NCBI RefSeq assembly: GCF_012641435.1
Contig: NZ_JABAIJ010000002.1
Location: forward strand, 1-64,000
DNA length: 64,000 nucleotides
Reading direction: 5' to 3'
From: Rhizobium sp. P38BS-XIX
GTDB lineage: Bacteria > Pseudomonadota > Alphaproteobacteria > Rhizobiales > Rhizobiaceae
The translations under genes were made by a program, and so were the position numbers. The notes under the pieces were generated by a model. The model saw only the letters and a program-made list of their open reading frames with translations. It was not told where the DNA came from and ran no database searches. Positions 33,948 to 41,853 of the stretch are shown here, in pieces. Positions within the stretch are counted from its first letter, which is position 1. Each line of letters begins with the position of its first letter.

Positions 33948-34259
33948 TTACTTGGCAAGGGTGATGTTGCCCTGGAAATCCAGGGAGACTTTACCGGGCT
34001 TGCCGTCCTTCGTAGCCGTGGCGCGCCATACTCCCTGGTCATCGAGCGCCAGACCCGACACGTCGGTGTACCCTGCACCTTCGATGCGGGACTTGGCCTG
34101 CACTTCGGTGAAGCTGTTCTTGCCAGCGATAGGAGCACCGGCATTCTGCTCGGTGTTGACAGCCGGCGTCGTCTGCGAGGTGCTCGGCGTCTCGCTCTGC
34201 GCAAATGCGCCAGTGGCAACGACGAGCAGACCGGCGGTGAAAAGTGTGAGTTTTTTCAT
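33948..34259 (-). CDS. Secreted PepSY-like small protein
   Basis: The 103-residue protein has a signal peptide (MKKLTLFTAGLLVVATGAFA) and a Thr/Ser/Pro linker. Its C-terminal half resembles PepSY or YpeB-like modules (SFTEVQAKSRIEGAGYTDV, WRATATKDGKPGKVSLDFQG). It is probably periplasmic. The ribosome site is GAGGTAACGCC. An EcfG-like promoter lies 29 bases before the start, so this and the following stress gene form a stress operon. Confidence 0.8.
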   Translation of the reverse strand: MKKLTLFTAGLLVVATGAFAQSETPSTSQTTPAVNTEQNAGAPIAGKNSFTEVQAKSRIEGAGYTDVSGLALDDQGVWRATATKDGKPGKVSLDFQGNITLAK

Positions 34260-34288
34260 TGGCGTTACCTCCTATTGGATAAATCGGA

Positions 34289-34313
34289 AACACTCAGAAA
34301 ACCTATAGGTTCC
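34289..34313 (-). promoter_or_regulatory. EcfG-like promoter GGAAC-N16-TGTT
   Basis: The reverse-strand match is well placed for the PepSY-like and glycine-zipper genes. Confidence 0.6.
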
Positions 34314-34358
34314 AATGATTTATTTGTAAAAAATTTGTTGTAATCCGTTGCATCCGCA

Positions 34359-35579
34359 CTAAGAGGTAACCTGTGCATACGAGGGCAACTCGAATCCGTC
34401 GGCGCTGGATACGAACAGCTTGGTGACGACTTGCTTGATACCCGGCGTATCGGCGATGCGCAGTACGGCCCGTTGCAGCGCTACGCCCAGTATAGTCTGT
34501 GGCTGCAGCATTTTCGGCGCCAACTTCGGCACGTTCTGTCCTTTCTCGACATAGGGACGCAGGACTTCTTCATAACGCTGCAGCGCTTCGCAAAGCTCTG
34601 TTGAGCGCGAGAGTTCTCCGGCCAGGACATAGGCACCCACGATTGCAAGTGTTGTGCCAATACCGGCGATCGGAGTGGCGCACCAAGCCGCGTCGCCGGT
34701 TAGGACGACATGACCCTTTGACCACCGATCCATCTTCACCTGACGAAGAACATCGAAATACAGGTCTTCGGCGGTCTCCAGTCCTTCAAGGACCCGTTCC
34801 GCTTCCCAATCAACGTCGGAAAAACGTTCCCGCAGGAAAGACTTTTGTTCTGACGGTGCTAATCGCTCGTCACCGTCGGCCTCCTTCTGGACGACAAGGA
34901 TTGCGCGCGTGGTGCCTTTGCTATCGGGTCGGAGCCAGATGCTGCGTCCCTTACCGGCCGTATAGATGCGGCAAAGATCGCCGTCGCCCTCGCCCTTGGG
35001 GATCGTGAAGTAGCCCATCGTCACGTCGAGCCATCGGGGTTTGTTTTCGTCCGGAAAGAGAAGCTCGCGAGTGGTGGAGCCGACGCCCTCTGCGACGACA
35101 ACAAGATCGTATTGCGAATGAGTGCCACTCTTAAATTTCACGTCTGCAATGTCACCCCTCTCGACCACGGTATCGATGGCATCGTCAAACCTGAACTGCA
35201 CGTTTTCCCCACAGGCGTCGTAGAAGATCCGAGCCAGATCGCCACGCAAGATTTCGAGTTCGGCGGTCGGCCCCTCCGCGCCGGCTCCGTCGAGATCGAA
35301 TTGCGCGACTGTCTTGTCGTCCGCGTCGACAAACCGGACGCCCTTCTCGCCCGTGCCGCTGCCGGCTACCGTCCGCTCGAGACCCATCTTTTTCAGGACC
35401 TCACGCCCGGCACCACGAACGTCGACGTTCTGTCCTCCGTCGCGGAACTGCGGGTGGCGCTCTACGACGGTTACATCGAAACCCCGCTTTGTGAGCCACC
35501 ACGCGAGCGCGTTGCCAGCAACGCTCGCCCCGGTGATCAGGATTCGGCGTGCCGCACCGTCTGCTCCCGCGCATTTCAT
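34359..35579 (-). CDS. FAD-dependent monooxygenase
   Basis: The 406-residue flavoprotein belongs to the PHBH/TetX-like group. The dinucleotide motif is ILITGASVAGNALAWWLTKRG ending in a ribose-binding Glu (VVERHPQFRDGGQNVDVRG). The second FAD motif is VVLTGDAAWCATPIAGIGTT. Members hydroxylate aromatic or antibiotic-like compounds with NAD(P)H; the substrate here is unknown. The ATG follows the preceding gene's stop by three bases, so translation is coupled to the 102-residue gene at 35583. Confidence 0.88.
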   Translation of the reverse strand: MKCAGADGAARRILITGASVAGNALAWWLTKRGFDVTVVERHPQFRDGGQNVDVRGAGREVLKKMGLERTVAGSGTGEKGVRFVDADDKTVAQFDLDGAGAEGPTAELEILRGDLARIFYDACGENVQFRFDDAIDTVVERGDIADVKFKSGTHSQYDLVVVAEGVGSTTRELLFPDENKPRWLDVTMGYFTIPKGEGDGDLCRIYTAGKGRSIWLRPDSKGTTRAILVVQKEADGDERLAPSEQKSFLRERFSDVDWEAERVLEGLETAEDLYFDVLRQVKMDRWSKGHVVLTGDAAWCATPIAGIGTTLAIVGAYVLAGELSRSTELCEALQRYEEVLRPYVEKGQNVPKLAPKMLQPQTILGVALQRAVLRIADTPGIKQVVTKLFVSSADGFELPSYAQVTS

Positions 35580-35582
35580 CGG

Positions 35583-35891
35583 CTAATAACTCGATACACG
35601 CAACGCGCCCAAATCTTCGAAAATTCGGTTGACTTTGGGATGTTGACTGACCTCGATATCGACCGAGACCTCGATGTTGCCAGCGAGTGGCGCGTCAACG
35701 CGAGAAGTATTTCCGTGCGAAGCATCGCCGCCTGAGGCCTTCGAACCAGATGTGTTGGCCGCCGCCGCGGATTGGACAAAGACGTCAGGTCTGGAAATGC
35801 CGACTTGCTGTACAAGGTGCTCAACCGCAAGGTCTGCAGCCTCCCGCGTTTCGAAATCGGCGCGGACAGTAACGGTGGCGTCATCTGCCAT
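35583..35891 (-). CDS. Hypothetical protein (102 aa)
   Basis: An AGGAGACTC site precedes the ATG. The first 40 residues look like a small alpha-beta module (VTVRADFETREAADLAVEHL, then ISRPDVFVQ). A low-complexity Ala/Ser/Gly segment follows, then IEVSVDIEVSQHPKVNRIFEDLG. It resembles the short stress-protein modules seen at 33311 but without the membrane zipper. It is upstream of and coupled to the FAD monooxygenase. Confidence 0.65.
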   Translation of the reverse strand: MADDATVTVRADFETREAADLAVEHLVQQVGISRPDVFVQSAAAANTSGSKASGGDASHGNTSRVDAPLAGNIEVSVDIEVSQHPKVNRIFEDLGALRVSSY

Positions 35892-36174
35892 AATGAGTCT
35901 CCTGTGGTTTCGTTATGGCGAAACTCGCGAAACACATCGTTGTTGCGAAAATTTCTTGGCCCCCGGCATTGAAGTCGAGCTGCTTCGATCACCGCGTCGA
36001 GTCCGTCTATGAAGGCTCTGAGCCAGAATTGGATCGGGTGAATATAAGACGTGCGCACGCACGGATCGACATGAGAGGCTCCTCACCATTCCGGCGCCGG
36101 CGTTCCAGGTTGACATCCAGGTGTGGCATCATTCAGCTCTTAGGGCTTTGGCGACCAGCGCCACGAGCGTTCAT

Positions 36175-36480
36175 TTAGTCGCCAGTTGATGTTCGCGGCG
36201 ACCAAGTTTGCAAGAGTTCCTCGAGCACAGTCGCGTGCCATTCCGTCCAGACACGTTCTCCGCCCGCCTCAAGGTTGGTGCTCCACGACCTCGTTTCGTA
36301 TGACGCGAACGGGAATTTCGAGGCTTTATCGTCAACGTTAAAGCGAGCAAGATGTACGTGCCGGAGCAAGTAGTAGTTCGGGCACGCGTACCGAAAACGG
36401 GCGATCATCCTCCGGTCGAACGCGAGGGACACCCTTGGCGGCGCCTTGGTTTCGGACCGCTGATTATGCTCCCTTGTCAT
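36175..36480 (-). CDS. Uncertain hypothetical protein (101 aa)
   Basis: The frame has fairly protein-like composition (RRMIARFRYACPNYYLLRHV, ARFNVDDKASKFPF). No ribosome site precedes the ATG at 36480 and there is no recognisable domain. It could be a real small gene or chance. Confidence 0.3.
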   Translation of the reverse strand: MTREHNQRSETKAPPRVSLAFDRRMIARFRYACPNYYLLRHVHLARFNVDDKASKFPFASYETRSWSTNLEAGGERVWTEWHATVLEELLQTWSPRTSTGD

Positions 36481-37011
36481 GTGGGAAAGCCCGCAAGTGA
36501 GCAGGCGATTTCATAGGGATTCAGCGGTCCCGCGCTCGAGAACGCGTGCGGGTCCTTGCTTCACGCCCAGCTTGACCTGAAGCCTGCTCATCCTGAGCTG
36601 AGCTGGCAAGCATGGAAGCCATTGGTGGACCGCGCTTGTCAAAACCCCCTAGGACAGGCCGGATTGGTTTACGCTCGCAAGTCGTGTTCGCCATGTCACA
36701 TCCCGAGAACAAAGCCCATGGCATGGGCTGCGCCCAGACGCACCGATGCCGAGCGTGTCGGAATTCGACCGGCGCAAATCGACCTCTAGGGAGCAAGCAC
36801 TGCTTCGCCGGCGAACAAGCAGTGCCGCAGATGCTGCGGACACTTCCGATAGCTTCACGTCATGATGGGTGTAGCTGACGAGGAAAGAAATGGCTGCGGT
36901 AACAGCGCGAGACAAATTGGACCGACCGTACGCTACTGGACAAGGGCGCTCACCCCATTGAGGGGGCGTCGCAATCTTCCCATATATGAAAAACCTTCAT
37001 GGATGATTGTC
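36481..37011. other. Gene-poor interval
   Basis: Several overlapping short open frames occur, but none has a ribosome site or domain. No promoter of the EcfG type was found here. Confidence 0.4.
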
Positions 37012-37182
37012 ATGGTAAGCAGGATCAGAAAAACTCTGACCGTGCGAGAGCGCACGGCGGCTTTCGAACATACCAACAAGGTTGCGGCGGACGCCGTGGC
37101 AGAAGAGCGGCGCCTCCGCAACGAGAAAAGCGAGCGGCTCCGAAAGCTGAGGCTCGCAGTTACGAACTCATCGTCGAAATGA
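37012..37182 (+). CDS. Small basic hypothetical protein (56 aa)
   Basis: The product is a highly charged helix (VRERTAAFEHTNKVAADAVA, EERRLRNEKSERLRKLRLA), plausible as a short coiled coil. No strong ribosome site is visible. It lies before the small XRE gene on the same strand. Confidence 0.4.
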   Translation: MVSRIRKTLTVRERTAAFEHTNKVAADAVAEERRLRNEKSERLRKLRLAVTNSSSK

Positions 37183-37240
37183 ACCGGCCGCGGAATTCGC
37201 AGGTATCGGAAACGCTCATCACGTTGCACTGGAGCACAAT

Positions 37241-37450
37241 ATGAATCGCATTGATATGGACGTTCCGTCGGATCGCGCAGGTGACCAAATCGGTTTGCGC
37301 CTTCGCGACGCACGCGCATCGAAGGGCTATAGTCTTGAAGATCTCGCAATTGCGACAGGTCTCACCGAGGCGGAGATCACAGCTGTTGAAAATGGTACTT
37401 CCACCGACGTTCATCATGTTGAACGCATCGAGCACGCACTGGGCTGGTAA
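37241..37450 (+). CDS. Small XRE-type regulator
   Basis: This 69-residue protein is almost entirely a Cro/CI helix-turn-helix: IGLRLRDARASKGYSLEDLA, TGLTEAEITAVENG, then HHVERIEHALGW. Such single-domain regulators commonly control nearby small operons. The ribosome site is poor. The target is unknown. The following 500 bases to 37976 contain no clear gene. Confidence 0.65.
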   Translation: MNRIDMDVPSDRAGDQIGLRLRDARASKGYSLEDLAIATGLTEAEITAVENGTSTDVHHVERIEHALGW

Positions 37451-37976
37451 CGAATAAGAAGGATCGATGAGAATATTGACCATATCGCAGCGCGAAAGTG
37501 TTTTCGATGTGCGCTACACCGTCTTTGACTAAACTTAATCCAGAGCCCAAAAGTCGGCGCACAAAACGACTTGGCGGTCTCTGAAGACTACTCCAGGCTT
37601 TAGTAGCCACTCGATGAACAGTCATCCGAAACCCATGGAACTTAGTGGGAAAAGTGAGGAAGAACTGTAATTCCGGTTTGTCCGCCGACTATGAATATAG
37701 CCGCCTTGCGGCTAGCCGATGTAAAATCTAAGCGTTGATGCGGGTCACGTTTGCGTACGGTGCCGTACTGAGCTATCGACGCAGGTCAAATTCTGCGATG
37801 TTAGTTATCCCATCAACGGCGACAGGTGTGATAGTTCCGACGCATTGCGCTGTCAGGCGTGGCAACGCTGGCAACTGTCGCCGCACAGCCGCTGTTGTTC
37901 CCACGTCTCAGCGATCATCTGTATTGCAGGGAGCCGGTTAACGGTATTTTACGCACCAATACGCTTCTATGCGGAA
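37451..37976. other. Gene-poor interval
   Basis: No credible gene, repeat or structured RNA was recognised. A GGAAC on the reverse strand near 37815 has its nearest CGTT at 15 bases and was not accepted as a promoter. Confidence 0.4.
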
Positions 37977-38171
37977 ATGGAGATAAAGCTGGCAAATTCG
38001 AAGCTGGAACCTGGACGTGTCGCCGAACTTCATCGGCTTGGATATAAGATGGGTGGGCGAGCTCCAGCGCTGCTCAACGGTGCGCTTTTGCAGGGTCCTG
38101 CAATAGGCACCCGAAATTGGCGCATCATCACGCAAGCGATGGGTCACGATCATGCTGGAAGGCGCAGATGA
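37977..38171 (+). CDS. Possible small protein coupled to the 38168 gene
   Basis: The 64-residue frame (EIKLANSKLEPGRVAELHRL, then RNWRIITQAMGHDHAGRRR) ends in an ATGA overlap with the next gene, which favours a real gene. GCGGAA before the ATG is a weak ribosome site. The family is unknown. Confidence 0.35.
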   Translation: MEIKLANSKLEPGRVAELHRLGYKMGGRAPALLNGALLQGPAIGTRNWRIITQAMGHDHAGRRR

Positions 38172-38488
38172 GTGCAATCAACGATTTTCTTATCGACCTC
38201 GTGCGAGCTGCAAATGAACTTGAGCAGGTGAGCCGCTATAAGAAAATCTATTTGATAGACCAGGCCGTCATTATGATCTGCGACATGCGGAAGGTCGCAG
38301 GCATACCGCCGAACCTAGGAAACACCGACGCCGTCGTCGATCTACAAACAACTGCTGCACTCATCGATTCGGGCCAAGCCAGCGATGCGAAAATTAAGTC
38401 GGCCTTACTCGACGCCGCCGGCATGATCAGGGACCTGCATATTGCTATCGACACGAAAACAGTGATTCAAGTCGTTGATAGAGGGTGA
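38168..38488 (+). CDS. Hypothetical helical protein (106 aa)
   Basis: GGAAGGCGCAG precedes the ATG. The 106-residue product is regular and mostly helical (FLIDLVRAANELEQVSRYKK, IYLIDQAVIMICDMRKVAG, IKSALLDAAGMIRDLHIAI) and looks like genuine coding sequence. I do not recognise its family. It overlaps the preceding small frame by four bases. Confidence 0.6.
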   Translation: MSAINDFLIDLVRAANELEQVSRYKKIYLIDQAVIMICDMRKVAGIPPNLGNTDAVVDLQTTAALIDSGQASDAKIKSALLDAAGMIRDLHIAIDTKTVIQVVDRG

Positions 38489-39022
38489 TAGTTTCTCCTT
38501 AAGGCGAACCTCAGAGGCTCCTGAACCGTGTTCGACGACAGTGGGCCTCAATTTCACGTTCAAATTGCCCGATTGCGGCAATCACCCACGGTTCGAGAAA
38601 AAGAACTTTTTTTGATCTTTTAGAGCTAGCAAAAAACGCGAAGTGTACCACGTTTGACAAAAACACCTCACACCTCGCAAGACCCGGCACGTGGTCCTCA
38701 CGATGTCCGCCGTACCGCATATGTACCGCGTCTATGCAGATGCGGCAATGCCTAGTCGGGCGGCATCCTTCTACGCCAAGTCCCTATGCGGCCATAATGT
38801 GTCGGTTTTGCCAGCCATGACGCGGCGCCGATCGTTATGACATGATTTGAATTTCCCTATGAAGAACCGAACGATGGCAAGGCGGTTTAGAACATCGTAA
38901 AACCCCGGCCTGATCCTGATTGGCGTAGGGGAAATAGCGGTCGTGTTTTTGCTCCCATTGCAAAGAGACCAACGAAGCGACCAATATGAATTGCTTGAGA
39001 TTCGTCATTGAGAAGGCATCGA
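38489..39022. other. Gene-poor interval
   Basis: Reverse frames at 38511-38720, 38835-39026 and 38887-39129 have no ribosome site or domain and are taken as chance. Nothing else was found. Confidence 0.4.
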
Positions 39023-39469
39023 TCAATGGCCCAGTGGATAGACGATGCCGATGAAATGTGCCGGAACGCCGTCGGCGTTCCTGAAGCAGCGGCCTGATGA
39101 AGCGACGTGCCTATAATGTCCCGTCTCATCTCTCACTCGAAATTCAACGTGAAACGAACGCCCAGTCGTAATCGCCTGCATCCACAAGTTAATTACGATG
39201 CTGCGATCACTCACGAAAATCCTTCTAATATAACGTCGAGCGGTTACGCCCAATAAAGTTTTAGCTGGGTCCAACCCGAATAAAAAGGCGATAGCAGTAT
39301 CGCCGTAGACTATGTTGTCAGTCAGCGGCCAGGTAAACATCCCAGCTTCCGCGTTTTCAACCTCGCTCACCGTTAGAACCCTCCATCCCAGGTATTGCTT
39401 GTTACGCAATCTGAGGACGAACGGATCCCTCACACCTTGATATTCCGCGCGCAATTTCTTCGGTGTCAC
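39023..39469 (-). CDS. Single PAS-domain protein
   Basis: The 148-residue protein contains one PAS/PAC fold: TWPLTDNIVYGDTAIAFLFG, a middle FVSDRSIVINLWMQAI, then FHVEFRVRDETGHYRHVASSG and a final PAC-like strand. It has no output domain, as for rhizobial PAS proteins that partner with kinases or cyclases. The start has AGAGGTGAC upstream. Its neighbour on the other side is the Ku operon, with no obvious link. Confidence 0.75.
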   Translation of the reverse strand: MTPKKLRAEYQGVRDPFVLRLRNKQYLGWRVLTVSEVENAEAGMFTWPLTDNIVYGDTAIAFLFGLDPAKTLLGVTARRYIRRIFVSDRSIVINLWMQAITTGRSFHVEFRVRDETGHYRHVASSGRCFRNADGVPAHFIGIVYPLGH

Positions 39470-39752
39470 CTCTCATGAATCGCTATTGGTCACCGGATCG
39501 CAGTTGCGTTGAAATTTGATCGTCACTCTCAAATCGATTAGCCAAGAAAGCGGCATATGAAATGGGTGATCAACAATTTGCATCGCCAGGTTTGGCGATG
39601 TTCGTGTCATCCCGAAATCACGTTTTCATAATCTCTTCGACCCAGATCAGCGCGAGGTGCTGAAGTGCAGCTCGTCAACCGTTCACGGACTGCGTCACGT
39701 TTCAGGCATAGGCGGCAGGCTTTCCCAGCAGTCGCGACAGATCGTTATCCGC

Positions 39753-39777
39753 GGAACCAATTCCACGCAATTTGGTT
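39753..39777 (+). promoter_or_regulatory. EcfG-like promoter GGAAC-N16-GGTT before the Ku genes
   Basis: The match ends 28 bases before the GTG start of the first Ku gene. Stress-sigma control of ku genes is known for Sinorhizobium meliloti ku2, which makes this plausible. Confidence 0.6.
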
Positions 39778-39805
39778 AGTTTCGCGACAATGTGGAGGGA
39801 CGACG

Positions 39806-40693
39806 GTGACAGCACATCGCGCGCAGTGGAAAGGGCACCTGAAGATTGGTGAGCTGAGTTGCGCGGTTGGGCTCTACACCGCCGCGTCTACATCCGAGCG
39901 GATCAACTTTCATATGATTAACGAGACAACTGGAAATCGGTTGAAGCGCGAATTTGTCGATAGCGAGACCGAGGAGCCGGTGGAACGGGACCAACAGGTA
40001 AAGGGCTTCGAGACAGGAAACGGCGATTACATCATGATCGATCCTGAGGAAGTGGCGGCGGTCATTCCTGATTCTGACAAGATGCTTGAGGCCGAAGCGT
40101 TCGTCCCGTGCGGAAAGATCGACAACGTCTATTTCGATAAACCTTACTACCTCGTTCCGGTCGATCATGCCGATCATGACGCCTTCACCAGCATTCGGGA
40201 TGCCTTGCGAAGAACAAGTGCGACTGCAATCGCCCGAACCGTCCTGTTCAGGCGGATGCGGACTGTTCTCATCCGAGCACACGGCAATGGCATCATTGCC
40301 ACCACTCTGAACTTCGATTACGAAGTTCGGTCATCAAAGGAAGCGTTTGCAGATGTGGCGAAGATCAAGGTTGAAGCCGAGATGCTGGACCTTGCCAAGC
40401 ATATCATCAAGACAAAAGAGGGCGAGTTCGATCCGGGGGAGTTCGATGATCGCTACGAGGATGCACTCGCGGCATTGGTAGAAGCCAAAGCGAAAGGCAA
40501 GGCCCTTCCTAAGCCGAAGCCTGTCAAGGTTTCCAAACCCAGTGACCTCCTCGAGGCATTGCGAGAGAGTGCCGGCATCGACAAAACATCGGCGAAAGAG
40601 CCAAAGGCCGCCAATGCCAACACCGGAAAAAAGGCCGCCGCTTCCAAGTCCACGAGGACGCGCTCGAAAACCGCAGCCAGGAAAGCGAGCTGA
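39806..40693 (+). CDS. ku: Non-homologous end-joining protein Ku (first of a pair)
   Basis: Ku rings bind DNA double-strand ends and recruit LigD for non-homologous end joining. The 295-residue protein starts at a GTG after GGAGGGACGACG, giving MTAHRAQWKGHLKIGELSCAVG. The Ku core beta-barrel follows (INFHMINETTGNRLKREFVD, FVPCGKIDNVYFDKPYYLVP, then LRRTSATAIARTVLF). A Lys/Ala-rich basic C-terminal tail (GKKAAASKSTRTRSKTAARK) is typical of rhizobial Ku and probably aids DNA binding. The second Ku gene starts three bases after its stop. No ligD lies in the window. Confidence 0.95.
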   Translation: MTAHRAQWKGHLKIGELSCAVGLYTAASTSERINFHMINETTGNRLKREFVDSETEEPVERDQQVKGFETGNGDYIMIDPEEVAAVIPDSDKMLEAEAFVPCGKIDNVYFDKPYYLVPVDHADHDAFTSIRDALRRTSATAIARTVLFRRMRTVLIRAHGNGIIATTLNFDYEVRSSKEAFADVAKIKVEAEMLDLAKHIIKTKEGEFDPGEFDDRYEDALAALVEAKAKGKALPKPKPVKVSKPSDLLEALRESAGIDKTSAKEPKAANANTGKKAAASKSTRTRSKTAARKAS

Positions 40694-40696
40694 TCG

Positions 40697-41518
40697 ATGG
40701 CATCACGTCGCCCCTACTGGAAAGGCTATCTCAAGCTTTCGCTGGTCACCTGCCCCGTCGCGTTGACCCCGGCCACCTCTGAATCCGAAAAGGTGCGCTT
40801 CCACACGCTCAACAAGGATACCGGTAACCGGGTCGTCTCCCATTATATAGACAGTGTCACTGGTAAAGCCGTAACGGACGAGCAAGAGGCCAAGGGCTAC
40901 GAGCGGGGCGAGAACGATTACGTGATTTTGACGGATGAGGAACTTGAGTCCGTCGAGCTGGAGACGGTTCGGACCATCGACATCGAGAAGTTCGTGCCGC
41001 GCGGAAGCATCGAGTGGGTCTACCTCGACACTCCCTTTTACCTCACGACGAACGACAAGATCGGTGACGAAGCCTTCGCAGTGATCCGCCAGGCCATGGA
41101 AGGCGAGGATGTCGTCGGAATTTCCCGCGTCGTGCTGGGCCGGCGTGAGCATGCCGTTCTCCTTGAACCACGGGGCGAGGGCATCGTCGTCTGGACATTG
41201 CGGTTTGGCGATGAGATCCGACCTGAGAGCGAGTATTTTACGGGTATCGACAAAAAGTCGGATCCAAAGGGCGTGTCGGCTCTCGAAACGAAAATCAATA
41301 AGCGCCTGAAGGACTGGTCACCGGATATGGTGTCGGATCCAATCCAGGAAAGCTTGCTAAAGCTGATCGCCGACAAAAAGAAAGCTAAAAAGCCGACCAA
41401 AGCCAAATCCTCCCAGTCAACCAAGAATAATCGAGGAGAAAAAAGCAATGTCGTCAGCATCATGGATGCGTTGAAGAAGTCGGTCGCCAAAGAGCTGAGG
41501 TCGCGTAAAGCCGGATGA
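40697..41518 (+). CDS. ku: Non-homologous end-joining protein Ku (second of a pair)
   Basis: The 273-residue protein has the same Ku core (MASRRPYWKGYLKLSLVTCP, FHTLNKDTGNRVVSHYIDS, VPRGSIEWVYLDTPFYLTT, ISRVVLGRREHAVLLEP). It is clearly diverged from the first. In S. meliloti the adjacent ku3-ku4 pair works as a heterodimer, so this pair probably does the same. A basic tail (KKKAKKPTKAKSSQSTKNN) ends the protein. Coupling to the first gene and a shared EcfG promoter suggest equal production. Confidence 0.95.
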   Translation: MASRRPYWKGYLKLSLVTCPVALTPATSESEKVRFHTLNKDTGNRVVSHYIDSVTGKAVTDEQEAKGYERGENDYVILTDEELESVELETVRTIDIEKFVPRGSIEWVYLDTPFYLTTNDKIGDEAFAVIRQAMEGEDVVGISRVVLGRREHAVLLEPRGEGIVVWTLRFGDEIRPESEYFTGIDKKSDPKGVSALETKINKRLKDWSPDMVSDPIQESLLKLIADKKKAKKPTKAKSSQSTKNNRGEKSNVVSIMDALKKSVAKELRSRKAG

Positions 41519-41853
41519 GTCCTGATCGCCCGTGAGCGGCGGACGATAATTTCCAGGTCGCAAAGACCCGAGGATTCACGTGCTCATCTGCTCCCGCGCG
41601 AACGACCGATCCTGCCGAAACGGGCCTATTCCTATCGCATTCATCTGCTCGTTTTCGATGAGGTCGTTCGCGGCGGCTTGCGATGTGACGGAACACCAGA
41701 AGCGGCGACGGACACGAAAGCAAAACGCTCACGTACAGCCCCTCGCTGAGATACCGGCAATTCATCGAATGTCATGTTGGCAAATTCCAAAGCGAGCCCC
41801 ACTTGGTTTGCGGCCAACGCTGCGTGATAACCCTGTCGAAGGCCGCCCTAGGT
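41519..41853. other. Interval between convergent ku and mfd genes
   Basis: No gene or clear terminator hairpin was found in this 335-base gap. Confidence 0.4.

Noticed and set aside
36649..36915. Reverse 88-codon frame
   Set aside because: No ribosome site or conserved motif; overlaps other equally long chance frames.
37805..37835. GGAAC followed by CGTT on the reverse strand
   Set aside because: The spacer is 15 bases, outside the accepted 16-17 range, and no gene lies downstream.
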